A DNA stretch of 64,000 bases from Candidatus Didemnitutus sp. (GCA_023701285.1 JAMPXH010000006.1:1-64000), one strand, 5' to 3'; positions 38,163 through 47,403 are shown, counted from the stretch's first letter. Program-made: numbers and translations. The notes: generated by a model not told the origin, from the letters alone.

Positions 38163-41100
38163 TCAGCGACGCAGCAGCGTGCGACGCAGCAGAGCGGCGG
38201 AGGCGAGGAGGGCGAAGAACCAGAGGCTCGGCGCACCGCCGCCGCCGCTGGGCACGTTGCCCTCGTGCGTCGCCTGCGGAGGCGGCGGCGCGATGACCGT
38301 GAGGGTGGCGTTGGCGCTGGTGACGCTGCCCATCGCGTTCGCGACGACGACGCTGTAGGTGCCGCTGTGGGCGATCTGCGCGTTGTTGAACGTGTAGGTG
38401 CTCGCGGTGGCGCCGGGGATGTCGGTGCCGTTGAAACGCCACTGATAGGTGGGCGCGGGCAGGCCGGAGGCGACGACCGTGAACGTGACGGTCGAACCGA
38501 GGTTAACCGTCTGCGTCAGCGGCTGCGTCTGGATGGTGGGCGTGAGCGGGAGCCGACCGAGGCGCAGCGTGTGGTTGGCGGTGTCGGCGATGCGCAACTC
38601 GCCCGTCGCGCTCATGGCGAGACCGGCCGGGAAGTTGAAACGGGCGGTGGCACCGGCGCCATCGGCGCTGCCGGCCGTGCCGGCAAGACCGGCGAGGGTC
38701 GTCACGGCTCCCGTGGAAACCGCGACGCGGCGGAGCGTGTGGTTCTCGGAGTCGAGGATGTAGAGGTTCGTGCCGGCGCTATCGAGAGCAAGGGTGGCCG
38801 GCTCGTTGAAGCGCGCCGCCGCACCCGTGCCATCGGCGGCACCGGCGCTGCGCGCGAGGCCGGCGAGGGTCGTCACGGCTCCCGTGGTGGAGATCTGGCG
38901 GATGGTGTTGTTCTCGGTGTCGGAGACGAAAACTCGGCCCTGCGCATCGGCGGCGATGCCGGTGGGCGAATGGAAGCGGGCCGCGGTGCCGGCACCGTCG
39001 AGGCTGCCGGCTTCACCGGCCGCGCCGGCGAGAGTCGTCACGGCTCCGGTCGCAAGCGTGAGGCGGCGGACGGTGTGGTTGCCTGTGTCGGCGATGAAGA
39101 GCTGCGTGCCGGCGGTGTTCAACGCGACGGCTTGCGGAGCGCTGAATTGCGCAGCGGCACCGGTGCCGTCCGCGCTGCCGGCTGTGCCGTTGCCGGCGAC
39201 CGTCGTGACTTCCCCGGCCGCGGTGATCTTGCGGATGGCGTGGTTGAGGGTGTCGGCAACGTAAAGGTTGCCGTCGGCATCGCTGGCGACCGCCGAAGGA
39301 GAATGGAAGCGCGCGGCGGCCCCAGTGCCATCGGTGAAGCCGGAGGCTCCGGCCGTGCCGGCGATGGTGGTGACGACACCGGCCGCGGTGACGCGACGGA
39401 TCACGTGATTCTGCTCGTCGGCGACGAGCGTGTCGCCGGCGGCGTTGACCGCGACGCCGAGCGGGAAGCGGAAGCGCGCGGCGGTGCCCGTGGCATCGGT
39501 GGCTCCGGCGGTGCCGGCGAGGCCGGCGACCGTGGTGATGGTGACGGGCGCGGCGATGGCGGGAATCGCCTGCAAGTTGAGAGTGAAGGTTTGCGTGGCG
39601 TCCGGCGGAGCGCCGTTGGTGGCGGTCAGGGCCAGCGTCAGCGAGCCGGGGGCCGTGCCGGCGGGAGGCGTGCCGGTGAGCAAACCGGTGTTGGCATCGA
39701 GCGCAGCCCAGGCAGGGAGCCCGGTGGCGGCGAACGTCGGGGCCGGCGTGCCGAGCGCCGTGAATCGGAAGCGATTCGCCACGCCGATGGTGAACGTGGT
39801 GGCGGACGCGCTCGTGATCTCCGGCCACGGCGTGGAGTTCACCGTGACGGTGAAGTTCGTGCTGGTCGTGCGCACGCCGTCCGTGACGGTGAGCGTGATG
39901 ATCGCGATGCCGAGTTGGCCGGTCGCGGGTGTGACCGTGACCGTGCGCTCCGCGCCGCTGCCGGCGAGCGCGATGGCCGCGGTGGTGTTGGGCACGAGCG
40001 CGGTGTTGGAGGAACTGCCGGTGACGACGAGATTGCCGGCGGCGGTGGTGGCATCGCCCACGGTGAAGGCGAGCGCGCCGGTGTTGCCGTTGACGGTGAT
40101 GGTCTGGTCGGCGATGGCGGTGATCGTCGGCGGCGCGTTGAACTCCGTGGTCGTCGTGGTGACCGTGTTGGAATAAGCCTCGCTCACGCCGGCGAGGTTC
40201 TGGGCGCGGACACGATAGTAGTAGGTCGTGGTCGGGCTGAGCTCGGTGACGCTCCAATCGAGACGATTGCCGAGGTCGCGCGCTTCGTAACCCGGGAGGA
40301 AGCTGGTGAAATCGGCGGCGGTGGAGACATCGAGCAGGTAGCCGAGCGCATCCTGGGCGCTGTTCCAGTTGGCGAGGAAGCTGGTGTCCGTGACGAGCAG
40401 GGCCGCATTGGCAACCGGCGCGGCGGGGAGCGTCGTGGGCGGCACCTCGGTGACGACGAGGTTGACCGAGCCGAATTGGTAGGTGAAGGAACCGGTCCAA
40501 CCCGGAGTGACGATGCTCCAGGTCGCGACGCCGGGGTCGGCGGCGAGACCCGTGATGATGCCCGCGTAGGTGCCGGCGGTAGCGGCGGAGCCGCGCAGGC
40601 TGACTTTCTGGTTGGCGGCGAAGGCCCAGTCGCCGCCGAGGCGGTTGAGGACGGCGTGCGCACCGCCGGCGCCGAGTTCGAAGTCGAGGATCGAGTCGGC
40701 CTTGAATTCGACCTTGCCACTGATACGCAGTGTGCCGCTCTCGGCGATGAGGCCGCCGAGGGACAGCGTGGTCGTGCTCTGGAGGTCGATGTTGGCGATG
40801 TCGCCGCCGCGGAAGCGCAGGCTGTCCACATTCGCCTTGCCGGGACTCGTGATGGCGTAGGAGGTGGCGCTCACCGAGGTGAGGTTGTAGCTGTCGAGAT
40901 TGAGGACGTGGAAACTGATGCGCGCGTTGGAGGGCTGCTCGCTCGTGCCGCTGTCGATGACGATGGAGTTGGCGGTGAAGCCGTAGATCGAGCCGTGCGA
41001 GCCGGCGTTGCCGTTGTCGGGCCAGACGTAGTAATCGTAGACGCCGAAATCGAGGCGCCCGCCGCGCAGGTCAACGGTCTGGATGTTGAGGCTGGTGGAC

Positions 41101-41528
41101 TTGAGATTGTGGACGATGCTCGTCGAGGGATTGCCGCGGAAGATGAGCTGGCCGGAGCCGGTCTTGAGCAAGGTGCCCAGGATGTTCACGGTCGTGGGGA
41201 TGGCGGTCGTGCTGGTGGCCGCGTAGGTTGTCCAGGTGTCCGCGCGGCTGTAGGTCCAGTTGCGCACCGAGTGCGTGCCGGGGGCGCCGAAGCCGGCCGG
41301 CGAGATGGAATTCAGCGGCACGAGGTCGGCGCTCGGATCGATGATGTTGGCGCTGGCGTTCGGCGAGACGGCCGCACCGCCGGTGATGATCCAGTTGCCG
41401 ACCGTGGCCCAGTTGCTGGCGCCGGTGACGTTGCGGTTCCAGCTGTAGGTGTAGTCGTCTTGCGCCGCAAGCGGGGTGGTTGCCGCGAGGGTAAGCGCAG
41501 CCAGGAGGCAGGGGAAGAAAGCTTTCAT
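38163..41528 (-). CDS. Large exported NHL-repeat protein with FN3, Ig-like domains and a Gly-rich C-terminal sorting-like tail
   Basis: About six NHL repeats (e.g. 'GVAVNAAGDTLVADEQNHVIRRVTAAGVVTTIAG'); Ig-like 'VNLGSTVTFTVVASGLPAPTYQWRFNG'; C-term SGGGGAPSLWFFALLASAALLRRTLLRR. Confidence 0.88.
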   Translation of the reverse strand: MKAFFPCLLAALTLAATTPLAAQDDYTYSWNRNVTGASNWATVGNWIITGGAAVSPNASANIIDPSADLVPLNSISPAGFGAPGTHSVRNWTYSRADTWTTYAATSTTAIPTTVNILGTLLKTGSGQLIFRGNPSTSIVHNLKSTSLNIQTVDLRGGRLDFGVYDYYVWPDNGNAGSHGSIYGFTANSIVIDSGTSEQPSNARISFHVLNLDSYNLTSVSATSYAITSPGKANVDSLRFRGGDIANIDLQSTTTLSLGGLIAESGTLRISGKVEFKADSILDFELGAGGAHAVLNRLGGDWAFAANQKVSLRGSAATAGTYAGIITGLAADPGVATWSIVTPGWTGSFTYQFGSVNLVVTEVPPTTLPAAPVANAALLVTDTSFLANWNSAQDALGYLLDVSTAADFTSFLPGYEARDLGNRLDWSVTELSPTTTYYYRVRAQNLAGVSEAYSNTVTTTTTEFNAPPTITAIADQTITVNGNTGALAFTVGDATTAAGNLVVTGSSSNTALVPNTTAAIALAGSGAERTVTVTPATGQLGIAIITLTVTDGVRTTSTNFTVTVNSTPWPEITSASATTFTIGVANRFRFTALGTPAPTFAATGLPAWAALDANTGLLTGTPPAGTAPGSLTLALTATNGAPPDATQTFTLNLQAIPAIAAPVTITTVAGLAGTAGATDATGTAARFRFPLGVAVNAAGDTLVADEQNHVIRRVTAAGVVTTIAGTAGASGFTDGTGAAARFHSPSAVASDADGNLYVADTLNHAIRKITAAGEVTTVAGNGTAGSADGTGAAAQFSAPQAVALNTAGTQLFIADTGNHTVRRLTLATGAVTTLAGAAGEAGSLDGAGTAARFHSPTGIAADAQGRVFVSDTENNTIRQISTTGAVTTLAGLARSAGAADGTGAAARFNEPATLALDSAGTNLYILDSENHTLRRVAVSTGAVTTLAGLAGTAGSADGAGATARFNFPAGLAMSATGELRIADTANHTLRLGRLPLTPTIQTQPLTQTVNLGSTVTFTVVASGLPAPTYQWRFNGTDIPGATASTYTFNNAQIAHSGTYSVVVANAMGSVTSANATLTVIAPPPPQATHEGNVPSGGGGAPSLWFFALLASAALLRRTLLRR

Positions 41529-41569
41529 TCGGCGGTCAAGTTGAGGTTTTTAGTATGAATTGCAAGTCG

Positions 41570-41581
41570 GCATATTTATTC
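41570..41581 (-). promoter_or_regulatory. SorC-regulon-like site S3 (GCATATTTATTC)
   Basis: CGGCATATTTATTC is identical over 14 bp to site S4; about 42 bp upstream of the NHL-repeat gene start. Confidence 0.65.
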
Positions 41582-41619
41582 ATTTAAGACCCGGTGCTTC
41601 CCGTCTCCTTCGCTGTTGC

Positions 41620-43773
41620 TCAGCGCGCCGGTGCGGCCGGCACGATCACCGGCTCGCCGCGGTGCTTCTTCGCGCCATCGTCGACGACGGCAAACCACTC
41701 GTATTCGACATCGCCATGCAGGGGCACCCAGGAAAATTTCGCGGTGCCACCCGCGGGGATGCGCACGCGGCCCAGCTCGGCGAACGCTTCGACCTGGGTG
41801 CCGAGGTCGCACTCGAGCGTGTAGTCGCTGGCCGGATCGCGGCGCCATTGGTCGAGCCAGGGCGAATAGGTCTGCACCCGGAGCTCGTTGCGGCGCGGGG
41901 AGAAGGTGAGGAGCGCGAGGAAACCCGCGCCGCCGTCGCCGTCGAATTGGAAATCGTGCACGAACGAGTGCACCGCGCGCCCCTCATGCACGTCGGTGCG
42001 GCGCCCCTCGCCGGTGATGTGACCACCGAACATCATCATGAGATTCGGGTTGGCGCGCAGGCTTTGGTAGACCGCCCCCCCGTCGGGGCTGAACGGCCCC
42101 TGCGGGCCCGGCTCCATCGTGTAGTGGGTGAGCACGATCGCCCGGTGGTCGGGATGCGCCTTCAGCAATCCGTCGGCCCACTGCAGGAGCTGCGGATCGC
42201 GGCGCGGGCGCCCATACTCCAGGCTGAGCACGAGGAATTTCTGCGTGCCGACCTCGAAGCGCAGGAAGTGATTGTCGTTGTTGTCGCCGTAATTGCCGCC
42301 GTAGGCGCGCTTGCCGCGGAAATAATCGGTGCCGAAGTAGCGGTTGAACATGCCCGTCGTGCCGAGGATTTCGCCGTTCGGGGTCTGGTCGTGGTTGCCC
42401 AGACAAACCGCATACGGAATGCCCTCCGGGCGCCCCGTCGCCTGCGGATCATCGAGCCGGCGCAGGGCCGCGGTCACATGCTTCCACTCCGCGTGGTATC
42501 GGTCGCCATGATCCACGAGATCGCCGACGTGGAGCACGAACCCGAGGTTCAGTCGTTGTGCGTTCTTCACGATCCAATCGATCTGCGCGTCGAACATCGC
42601 CACGCGCCCGCCGTGCTTCTCGGCCACATAGTATTGCGTGTCCGGCAGCACCACGACCGTGAAATCCTCGTCCGCCTGCGCGCGACGCCGTCCGTGAAAC
42701 ATCACCTCCAACTCATCCCCATCCTCGTCCTGCGCGACGGCTTCGAGCCGGAGCGACGGGCCCGCACCGACCGTCCGTTGGTCCGCGATGCGCGGCGCGC
42801 GATTCGCCGGATCGCTGTCGAACGTGACGATCAACTCGGGACGCTCATGCAGCGCCGCGGCCTGCGGCGTGGTGAACCCGAAATTATTGCCCATGCGGTT
42901 GCGCAGGAGCCAACCCTGGTTGGCCTCGCCCGCCGCCCATGCCCGCACCGCCGCGGTCACGTCGAGGTTGTAGTAAAACCCCGCATTCGAAAAGGACACT
43001 TGGGCGGAAGGCTCCGTCCCGGCCTCGCGACCATCGACCTGCACCCCGTCCCCGCCCCACCCCGCGAAAGTCCACGCCGCTCCGCGCTCCCACGCCACGC
43101 GCAGCGGATGGAAGGTGACCCGGTTGCGTGTCCACGCCTCGGGCTCCTTGCTCACGAAAATCCTGAGCACGGCACTCTCGATCCTCGCTCCGGGCGGCAC
43201 CTGCGCCGGATCGGCCCCAAAAATATCGTCGAAGCGCAGTAAAGCCTGGCTCTCGGCTCCGCCATTATCCTGCGTCACCACCCAGACGAGACCCGAGGCA
43301 TCGCTGAATCCGGGTCGGCGTTGATCGATCCCGATCCCGAGCGATCGCTCGTAGCCGTTCATGCCCTGCTGGAACCGCAGGGTGCGCGCCCCGCGCGGCC
43401 GGTCGTCCGGCTGCGCCCGTGCCAGCACCGCCGGCGAACCGGCCGGGGCCCCGGCCGCGCTCAGCCGGTAATAATACGCCTCGCCCGCCACCACCTCCGG
43501 GTCGGAGTAGCCGGTGCCGCTCACCTCGGCCGCCACGACCTGCCAGACCCGTGATTTGGCCGTGCGGCGCTCGACACGCACCGCCCCCGCCTCCGCCGGC
43601 TGCTCCCAGACGACGCGGATCTCCCGGTCGGAGACCGGGGCCGCGGTCGCACGCCGCGGAGCCGCCTCCGCACAGGCAAAACCAGCCGCGACGGTGACGG
43701 CGGCCAACACAGCCCGTCCCCAGCGCCGTGCGCGAAGATCCGGGGACGGGGGAAGGAAGACGGAGAGGGGCAT
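41620..43773 (-). CDS. Exported calcineurin-like metallophosphoesterase, paralog of 33546-36092 product
   Basis: 'FTVVVLPDTQYYVAEKHGGRVAMFDAQIDWIV', 'FVLHVGDLVDHGD', 'CLGNHDQTPNG', 'VLTHYTMEPG', 'GGHITGEG'. Confidence 0.88.
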   Translation of the reverse strand: MPLSVFLPPSPDLRARRWGRAVLAAVTVAAGFACAEAAPRRATAAPVSDREIRVVWEQPAEAGAVRVERRTAKSRVWQVVAAEVSGTGYSDPEVVAGEAYYYRLSAAGAPAGSPAVLARAQPDDRPRGARTLRFQQGMNGYERSLGIGIDQRRPGFSDASGLVWVVTQDNGGAESQALLRFDDIFGADPAQVPPGARIESAVLRIFVSKEPEAWTRNRVTFHPLRVAWERGAAWTFAGWGGDGVQVDGREAGTEPSAQVSFSNAGFYYNLDVTAAVRAWAAGEANQGWLLRNRMGNNFGFTTPQAAALHERPELIVTFDSDPANRAPRIADQRTVGAGPSLRLEAVAQDEDGDELEVMFHGRRRAQADEDFTVVVLPDTQYYVAEKHGGRVAMFDAQIDWIVKNAQRLNLGFVLHVGDLVDHGDRYHAEWKHVTAALRRLDDPQATGRPEGIPYAVCLGNHDQTPNGEILGTTGMFNRYFGTDYFRGKRAYGGNYGDNNDNHFLRFEVGTQKFLVLSLEYGRPRRDPQLLQWADGLLKAHPDHRAIVLTHYTMEPGPQGPFSPDGGAVYQSLRANPNLMMMFGGHITGEGRRTDVHEGRAVHSFVHDFQFDGDGGAGFLALLTFSPRRNELRVQTYSPWLDQWRRDPASDYTLECDLGTQVEAFAELGRVRIPAGGTAKFSWVPLHGDVEYEWFAVVDDGAKKHRGEPVIVPAAPAR

Positions 43774-43815
43774 GGTGAACCGCTGGAAGGGGTGGCGCGC
43801 CGCGCGAAGGCGACT

Positions 43816-43827
43816 GCATAACTATTC
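43816..43827 (-). promoter_or_regulatory. SorC-regulon-like site S6 (GCATAACTATTC / GAATAGTTATGC)
   Basis: GAATA-GT-TATGC; same arms as S3/S4, about 43 bp upstream of the metallophosphoesterase start. Confidence 0.5.
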
Positions 43828-43985
43828 TAACAATTAATGTCATTTCCTCCGCGCAAGGTCGGGATTGTCAAGACCCTTCCCCTCGCCGAATCTCCCGCCA
43901 TCACATTTCACTGCCCCGCCTCCGAGTCTTCACCGACTCGTCGCTTGACAGGAAAATCGAATCACCCATAAACCATCTCATACCG

Positions 43986-44978
43986 ATGCGGCATATTTAT
44001 TCCGATGACCGACTGCGCCTGGCGGCCCGACTCTACTACGTCGACGGCCTCGGCCAGAACGAGGTCGCGAAATTCGTCAAGGTATCCCAGGCGAAAGTCT
44101 CCCGCCTGCTCGCTCTCGCCCGTGAGCGGGGCATCGTCCGCATCACCGTTGCGGACTACGAGCCGCGCCGCAAGGACCTCGAGTTGGAGCTGCGCGACCG
44201 GCTCGGTCTCGAGACCGCCATCGTCGTCAAGGCGATCGACGGCCTCGCCCAGGTCGACCTCCGGCGCGCGGTCGGCCATTTCGCCGCCGCCGCGATCAAC
44301 GCACTCATCAACCCCAAGGACATCGTCGCGCTCGCCGGCGGCCGCACGATCCACGAACTCGTCCACAACCTGCCCGACCCGCGCAACAAGGCCCTCACCG
44401 TCGTCCAGGCCATGGGCAGCGTCGACTCGAACGTCAGCGCCTTCGACGCCCAGGAAGTCGGCCGCGAGATGGCCCGCCGCCTCGGCGGATCCTTCCTCTC
44501 CCTCAACACGCCCGCCTACATGCCGGACAAGCGCACGCGCGACGCCTTGCTCAACCTCGAGCAGGTCCGCGGCGTGCTCGATCACATCAGCCGCGCCAAC
44601 TTCGCCCTCGTCGGCGTCGGCACGCTGCAAAATTCCGTTTTCGTCGAGCGCGGCGTGCTCACCGCCGCCGACGTGCAGGATCTGCGCGACGCCGGCGCCG
44701 TCGGCGAGATCTGCGGCCGCTTCATCGACGCCCAGGGCAACGAATGTGCCACCGCCTGGCGCGACCGCGTGATGAGCGCCGAGATCGATCACCTGCGCAA
44801 GATCCGCCAGATCTGCGGCGTCGTCTCCGGCAGCGACCGCTCCGAGGCGATCCGCGCCGCCATCCAGGGCAAATTGCTCAAGGGCCTCCTCATCGACGAG
44901 GCCGGCGCCACCGCCCTCCTCGCCACGCACAGCCAGCCGCCGGCCGCGAAGGCCAAACCCAAGCGATCGAAAAAATGA
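43986..44978 (+). CDS. SorC-family transcriptional regulator
   Basis: 'MRHIYSDDRLRLAARLYYVDGLGQNEVAKFVKVSQAKVSRLLALARERGIVRITV' HTH plus sugar-binding domain 'DIVALAGGRTIHELVHNLP'. Confidence 0.88.
   Translation: MRHIYSDDRLRLAARLYYVDGLGQNEVAKFVKVSQAKVSRLLALARERGIVRITVADYEPRRKDLELELRDRLGLETAIVVKAIDGLAQVDLRRAVGHFAAAAINALINPKDIVALAGGRTIHELVHNLPDPRNKALTVVQAMGSVDSNVSAFDAQEVGREMARRLGGSFLSLNTPAYMPDKRTRDALLNLEQVRGVLDHISRANFALVGVGTLQNSVFVERGVLTAADVQDLRDAGAVGEICGRFIDAQGNECATAWRDRVMSAEIDHLRKIRQICGVVSGSDRSEAIRAAIQGKLLKGLLIDEAGATALLATHSQPPAAKAKPKRSKK
43991..44002 (+). promoter_or_regulatory. SorC-regulon-like site S4 (GCATATTTATTC), overlapping the first codons of the regulator
   Basis: 14-bp identity with S3 (CGGCATATTTATTC), 12-bp identity with S2 (ATATTTATTCCG). 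Confidence 0.55.
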
Positions 44979-45898
44979 ACGCCCGCCGCTCCCTCCTGCC
45001 TCTCGTCAGCCTGTTCGTCACGGCCGCCGCCGCATGGGGGAGCGAGTGGAATGTCGCGGATCACGTCCCGCGCGAGCGCGTGGTCGTGCAGAGCCACCGG
45101 GGCGCAGGGCTCCTCGCGGAGGAGAACACGATCCCGGCCTTCGAGGTCGGCTGGTCGTTCGGCACCATCCCTGAGGCGGACGTGCGCACGACGCAGGACG
45201 GCGCCCTCGTCGCCTTCCACGATGCGGATTTCAAGCGCATCCTGCCGCAGGCCGATCCCGCCTTCCAGGCCCGGGGTATCGAGACATGCCGGCTGGACGA
45301 ACTCGCCGCGCTCGACGTCGGCGCATGGAAGGGCCCCGCCTTCACGGGCCGCCGCATCCCGCGCCTGACGGAGGTCTTCGCCGTCATGCAAGGACGCCCC
45401 GAACGCCGCCTTTACCTCGACATCAAGCGCGCCGACCTCGCCCAGCTGGCCGCGGAAGTCCGCGCGCACGGCGTCGCCGCCCAAGTCATCCTCGCCAGCC
45501 GCCGTCCCGCGCAGCTGCGCGAATGGAAGGCCCTCCTGCCCGACTCGCAGACGCTGCTCTGGATGCGCGGCACCGAGAGCTCGCTTGAGGAACAACTGGC
45601 CAAGCTCCGCACGGACGGCTTTGCCGGCATCACCCAGCTGCAAGTGCACATCCACCCGGCCGAGCGGCCCACGGATGACGAGCCCTTCGCCGTCTCGCGC
45701 CGCTTCCTGCGCGCGCTCGGCGAGGAGTTGCGCACCCACGGGATCCTCTTCCAAGCTCTACCCTTCACGTCCGACGCCTCCGTCTACGCGCGCCTGCTGG
45801 ACCTCGGCGTGGCGTCGTTCGCCACCGATTACCCCGACGTCACCGCGCGCGAAATCGACGCCTACTACGCGGCACGCCGCACCGCCCCCACCCGCTGA
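44975..45898 (+). CDS. Glycerophosphodiester phosphodiesterase (GDPD) family, exported
   Basis: Start overlaps SorC stop (ATGA); signal peptide; 'VVVQSHRGAGLLAEENTIPAFEVGWSFGTIPEADVRTTQDGALVAFHDADFKR'. Confidence 0.9.
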   Translation: MNARRSLLPLVSLFVTAAAAWGSEWNVADHVPRERVVVQSHRGAGLLAEENTIPAFEVGWSFGTIPEADVRTTQDGALVAFHDADFKRILPQADPAFQARGIETCRLDELAALDVGAWKGPAFTGRRIPRLTEVFAVMQGRPERRLYLDIKRADLAQLAAEVRAHGVAAQVILASRRPAQLREWKALLPDSQTLLWMRGTESSLEEQLAKLRTDGFAGITQLQVHIHPAERPTDDEPFAVSRRFLRALGEELRTHGILFQALPFTSDASVYARLLDLGVASFATDYPDVTAREIDAYYAARRTAPTR

Positions 45899-45942
45899 AT
45901 CGCCCGGCCCCCTTTTTTTGCCCCTGAGTGAATTTTTTTGCC

Positions 45943-45954
45943 CGATAAATATGA
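45943..45954 (+). promoter_or_regulatory. SorC-regulon-like site S5 (CGATAAATATGA), overlapping a start codon
   Basis: GATAAATATGATGCC resembles GAATAAATATGCCG; overlaps ATG 45951. Confidence 0.4.
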
Positions 45955-47399
45955 TGCCCTCCTCGGTCCGCTCCTCCCTTGATCCCGCCCTTACCGGTGC
46001 GTCCGCGCCGGTCCCGGTCGGCGCGCCGCCTGCCGCGCGCCAGGGCGACACGCCGCGCCGGCTCAGCGTCCAGGAAGCACTGGCCTGCGCGCGCGAGACG
46101 CAGCGACTGGAAATCGGACCCGGGGCCATCGCCCATGTGCCGGCGGTCTTCGCCGCCCAATTCCCGCAGCGCACCGCCGTCGTCATCGCCGATCGCAACA
46201 CCTGGGCCATCGCGGGCGCCCGCGTGCACGCCGCACTCGGCGCCGCCGGCATCGCCGTGCACGAGTCCTTCATTTTCGACGACCCGGCGCTCTACGCGGA
46301 ATTCGGCTACGTCGAACGCCTCCTCGCCTTTCTCCAACCTCGCGACGTCATCCCCGTCGCGGTCGGCTCCGGCACGATCAACGATCTGGTCAAGCTTGCC
46401 GCGGGCCGCCTGACGCGCCCCTATCTCGCCGTCGCCACCGCGGCCTCGATGGACGGCTACACCGCGTTCGGCGCCTCGATCACCTTCCAAGGCGCGAAGC
46501 AGACCTTCGATTGCCCCGCGCCGCAGGCCGTGGTCGCGGACACCGAGGTGCTGCGCACGGCGCCGCGCGAAATGACCGCCGCGGGCTACGCGGACCTGCA
46601 GGCCAAGATCACCGCCGGCGCGGACTGGATCGTCGCGGACGCACTGGCCGTCGAACCCATCGACTGGCGCGCTTGGGACATCGTGCAAGGCGGCCTCGCC
46701 GTCGCGCTCGCCGATCCGGCCGGGGCCCGCGAGGGCAAGACCGAGGCCATCGCGCCGCTCACGGAAGGTCTCATGCTGGGCGGCTTCGCGATGCAGTGGA
46801 CGAAGTCGAGCCGGCCCGCCTCCGGCGCCGAGCATCAATTCAGCCATCTCTGGGACATGGAGCATCACGTGCACGGCGACGCCGCGCCCGCGCACGGCTT
46901 CAAGGTCGGCATCGCCACGCTCGCCATCACCTCGCTCTACGAATACCTGCTGCGCCAGCCCATCGAGAGCCTCGATGTCGCGGCCTGCGCCGAACGCTGG
47001 CCCGAACCCGCCGCGATGGAGGAGCAGGTCCGCCGCCTGTTCGCGACCAGCGATTTCCTCGCGACGGCGCTCACCGAGACGCGCGCCAAGCATCCCTCGC
47101 GGGCCGCGCTGCGCAGCCAGTTGGAATTGTTGCAGCGCAATTGGCCCGGGCTGCGCCGGCGCCTGCAGGCGCAACTGGTGCCGTTCGGCGAGCTCAAGTC
47201 CCGGCTCCGCGCGGTCGGCGCGCCGGCCGAACCCGAGGAGATCGGCATCAGCCGCGCGCGCCTGCGCGACAGCTTTGTCCGCGCGCTACACATCCGCCGC
47301 CGCTTCACCGTGCTGGATTTCGCCGCACGCACGGGCCTGCTCGAACCCGCCCTCCGCTCGCTCTTCGGCCCGGGAGGCATGTGGGCCGTCCACGCCTGA
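45951..47399 (+). CDS. sn-glycerol-1-phosphate dehydrogenase (AraM/EgsA-like)
   Basis: True start MMPSSVRSSLDP; 'VIPVAVGSGTINDLVKLAAGRLTRPYLAVATAASMDGYTAFGASITFQGAKQTF', 'ASGAEHQFSHLWDMEHHVHGDAAPAHGFKVGIA'. Confidence 0.88.
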   Translation: MMPSSVRSSLDPALTGASAPVPVGAPPAARQGDTPRRLSVQEALACARETQRLEIGPGAIAHVPAVFAAQFPQRTAVVIADRNTWAIAGARVHAALGAAGIAVHESFIFDDPALYAEFGYVERLLAFLQPRDVIPVAVGSGTINDLVKLAAGRLTRPYLAVATAASMDGYTAFGASITFQGAKQTFDCPAPQAVVADTEVLRTAPREMTAAGYADLQAKITAGADWIVADALAVEPIDWRAWDIVQGGLAVALADPAGAREGKTEAIAPLTEGLMLGGFAMQWTKSSRPASGAEHQFSHLWDMEHHVHGDAAPAHGFKVGIATLAITSLYEYLLRQPIESLDVAACAERWPEPAAMEEQVRRLFATSDFLATALTETRAKHPSRAALRSQLELLQRNWPGLRRRLQAQLVPFGELKSRLRAVGAPAEPEEIGISRARLRDSFVRALHIRRRFTVLDFAARTGLLEPALRSLFGPGGMWAVHA

Positions 47400-47403
47400 G
47401 ACG

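Noticed and set aside
38600-39520. Periodic DNA repeats suggestive of a CRISPR/tandem array
   Set aside because: They encode in-frame NHL repeats (~56 aa period) of the 38163-41528 protein; no spacers.
38085-41558. 1157-aa plus-strand ORF
   Set aside because: Antisense to the NHL-repeat gene; repetitive RGxGRxG composition mirrors the repeats of the real gene.
45899-45950. Poly-T stretches (CCCCCTTTTTTTGCCCC, AATTTTTTTGCCC) as terminator
   Set aside because: No stable stem precedes the T runs; direct repeat TTTTTTTGCCC noted but function unsupported.
45585-47399. ORF track 604-aa start for the G1P dehydrogenase
   Set aside because: The N-terminal extension overlaps the GDPD gene in another frame and is Ser/Arg-rich noise; start at 45951 is favoured.
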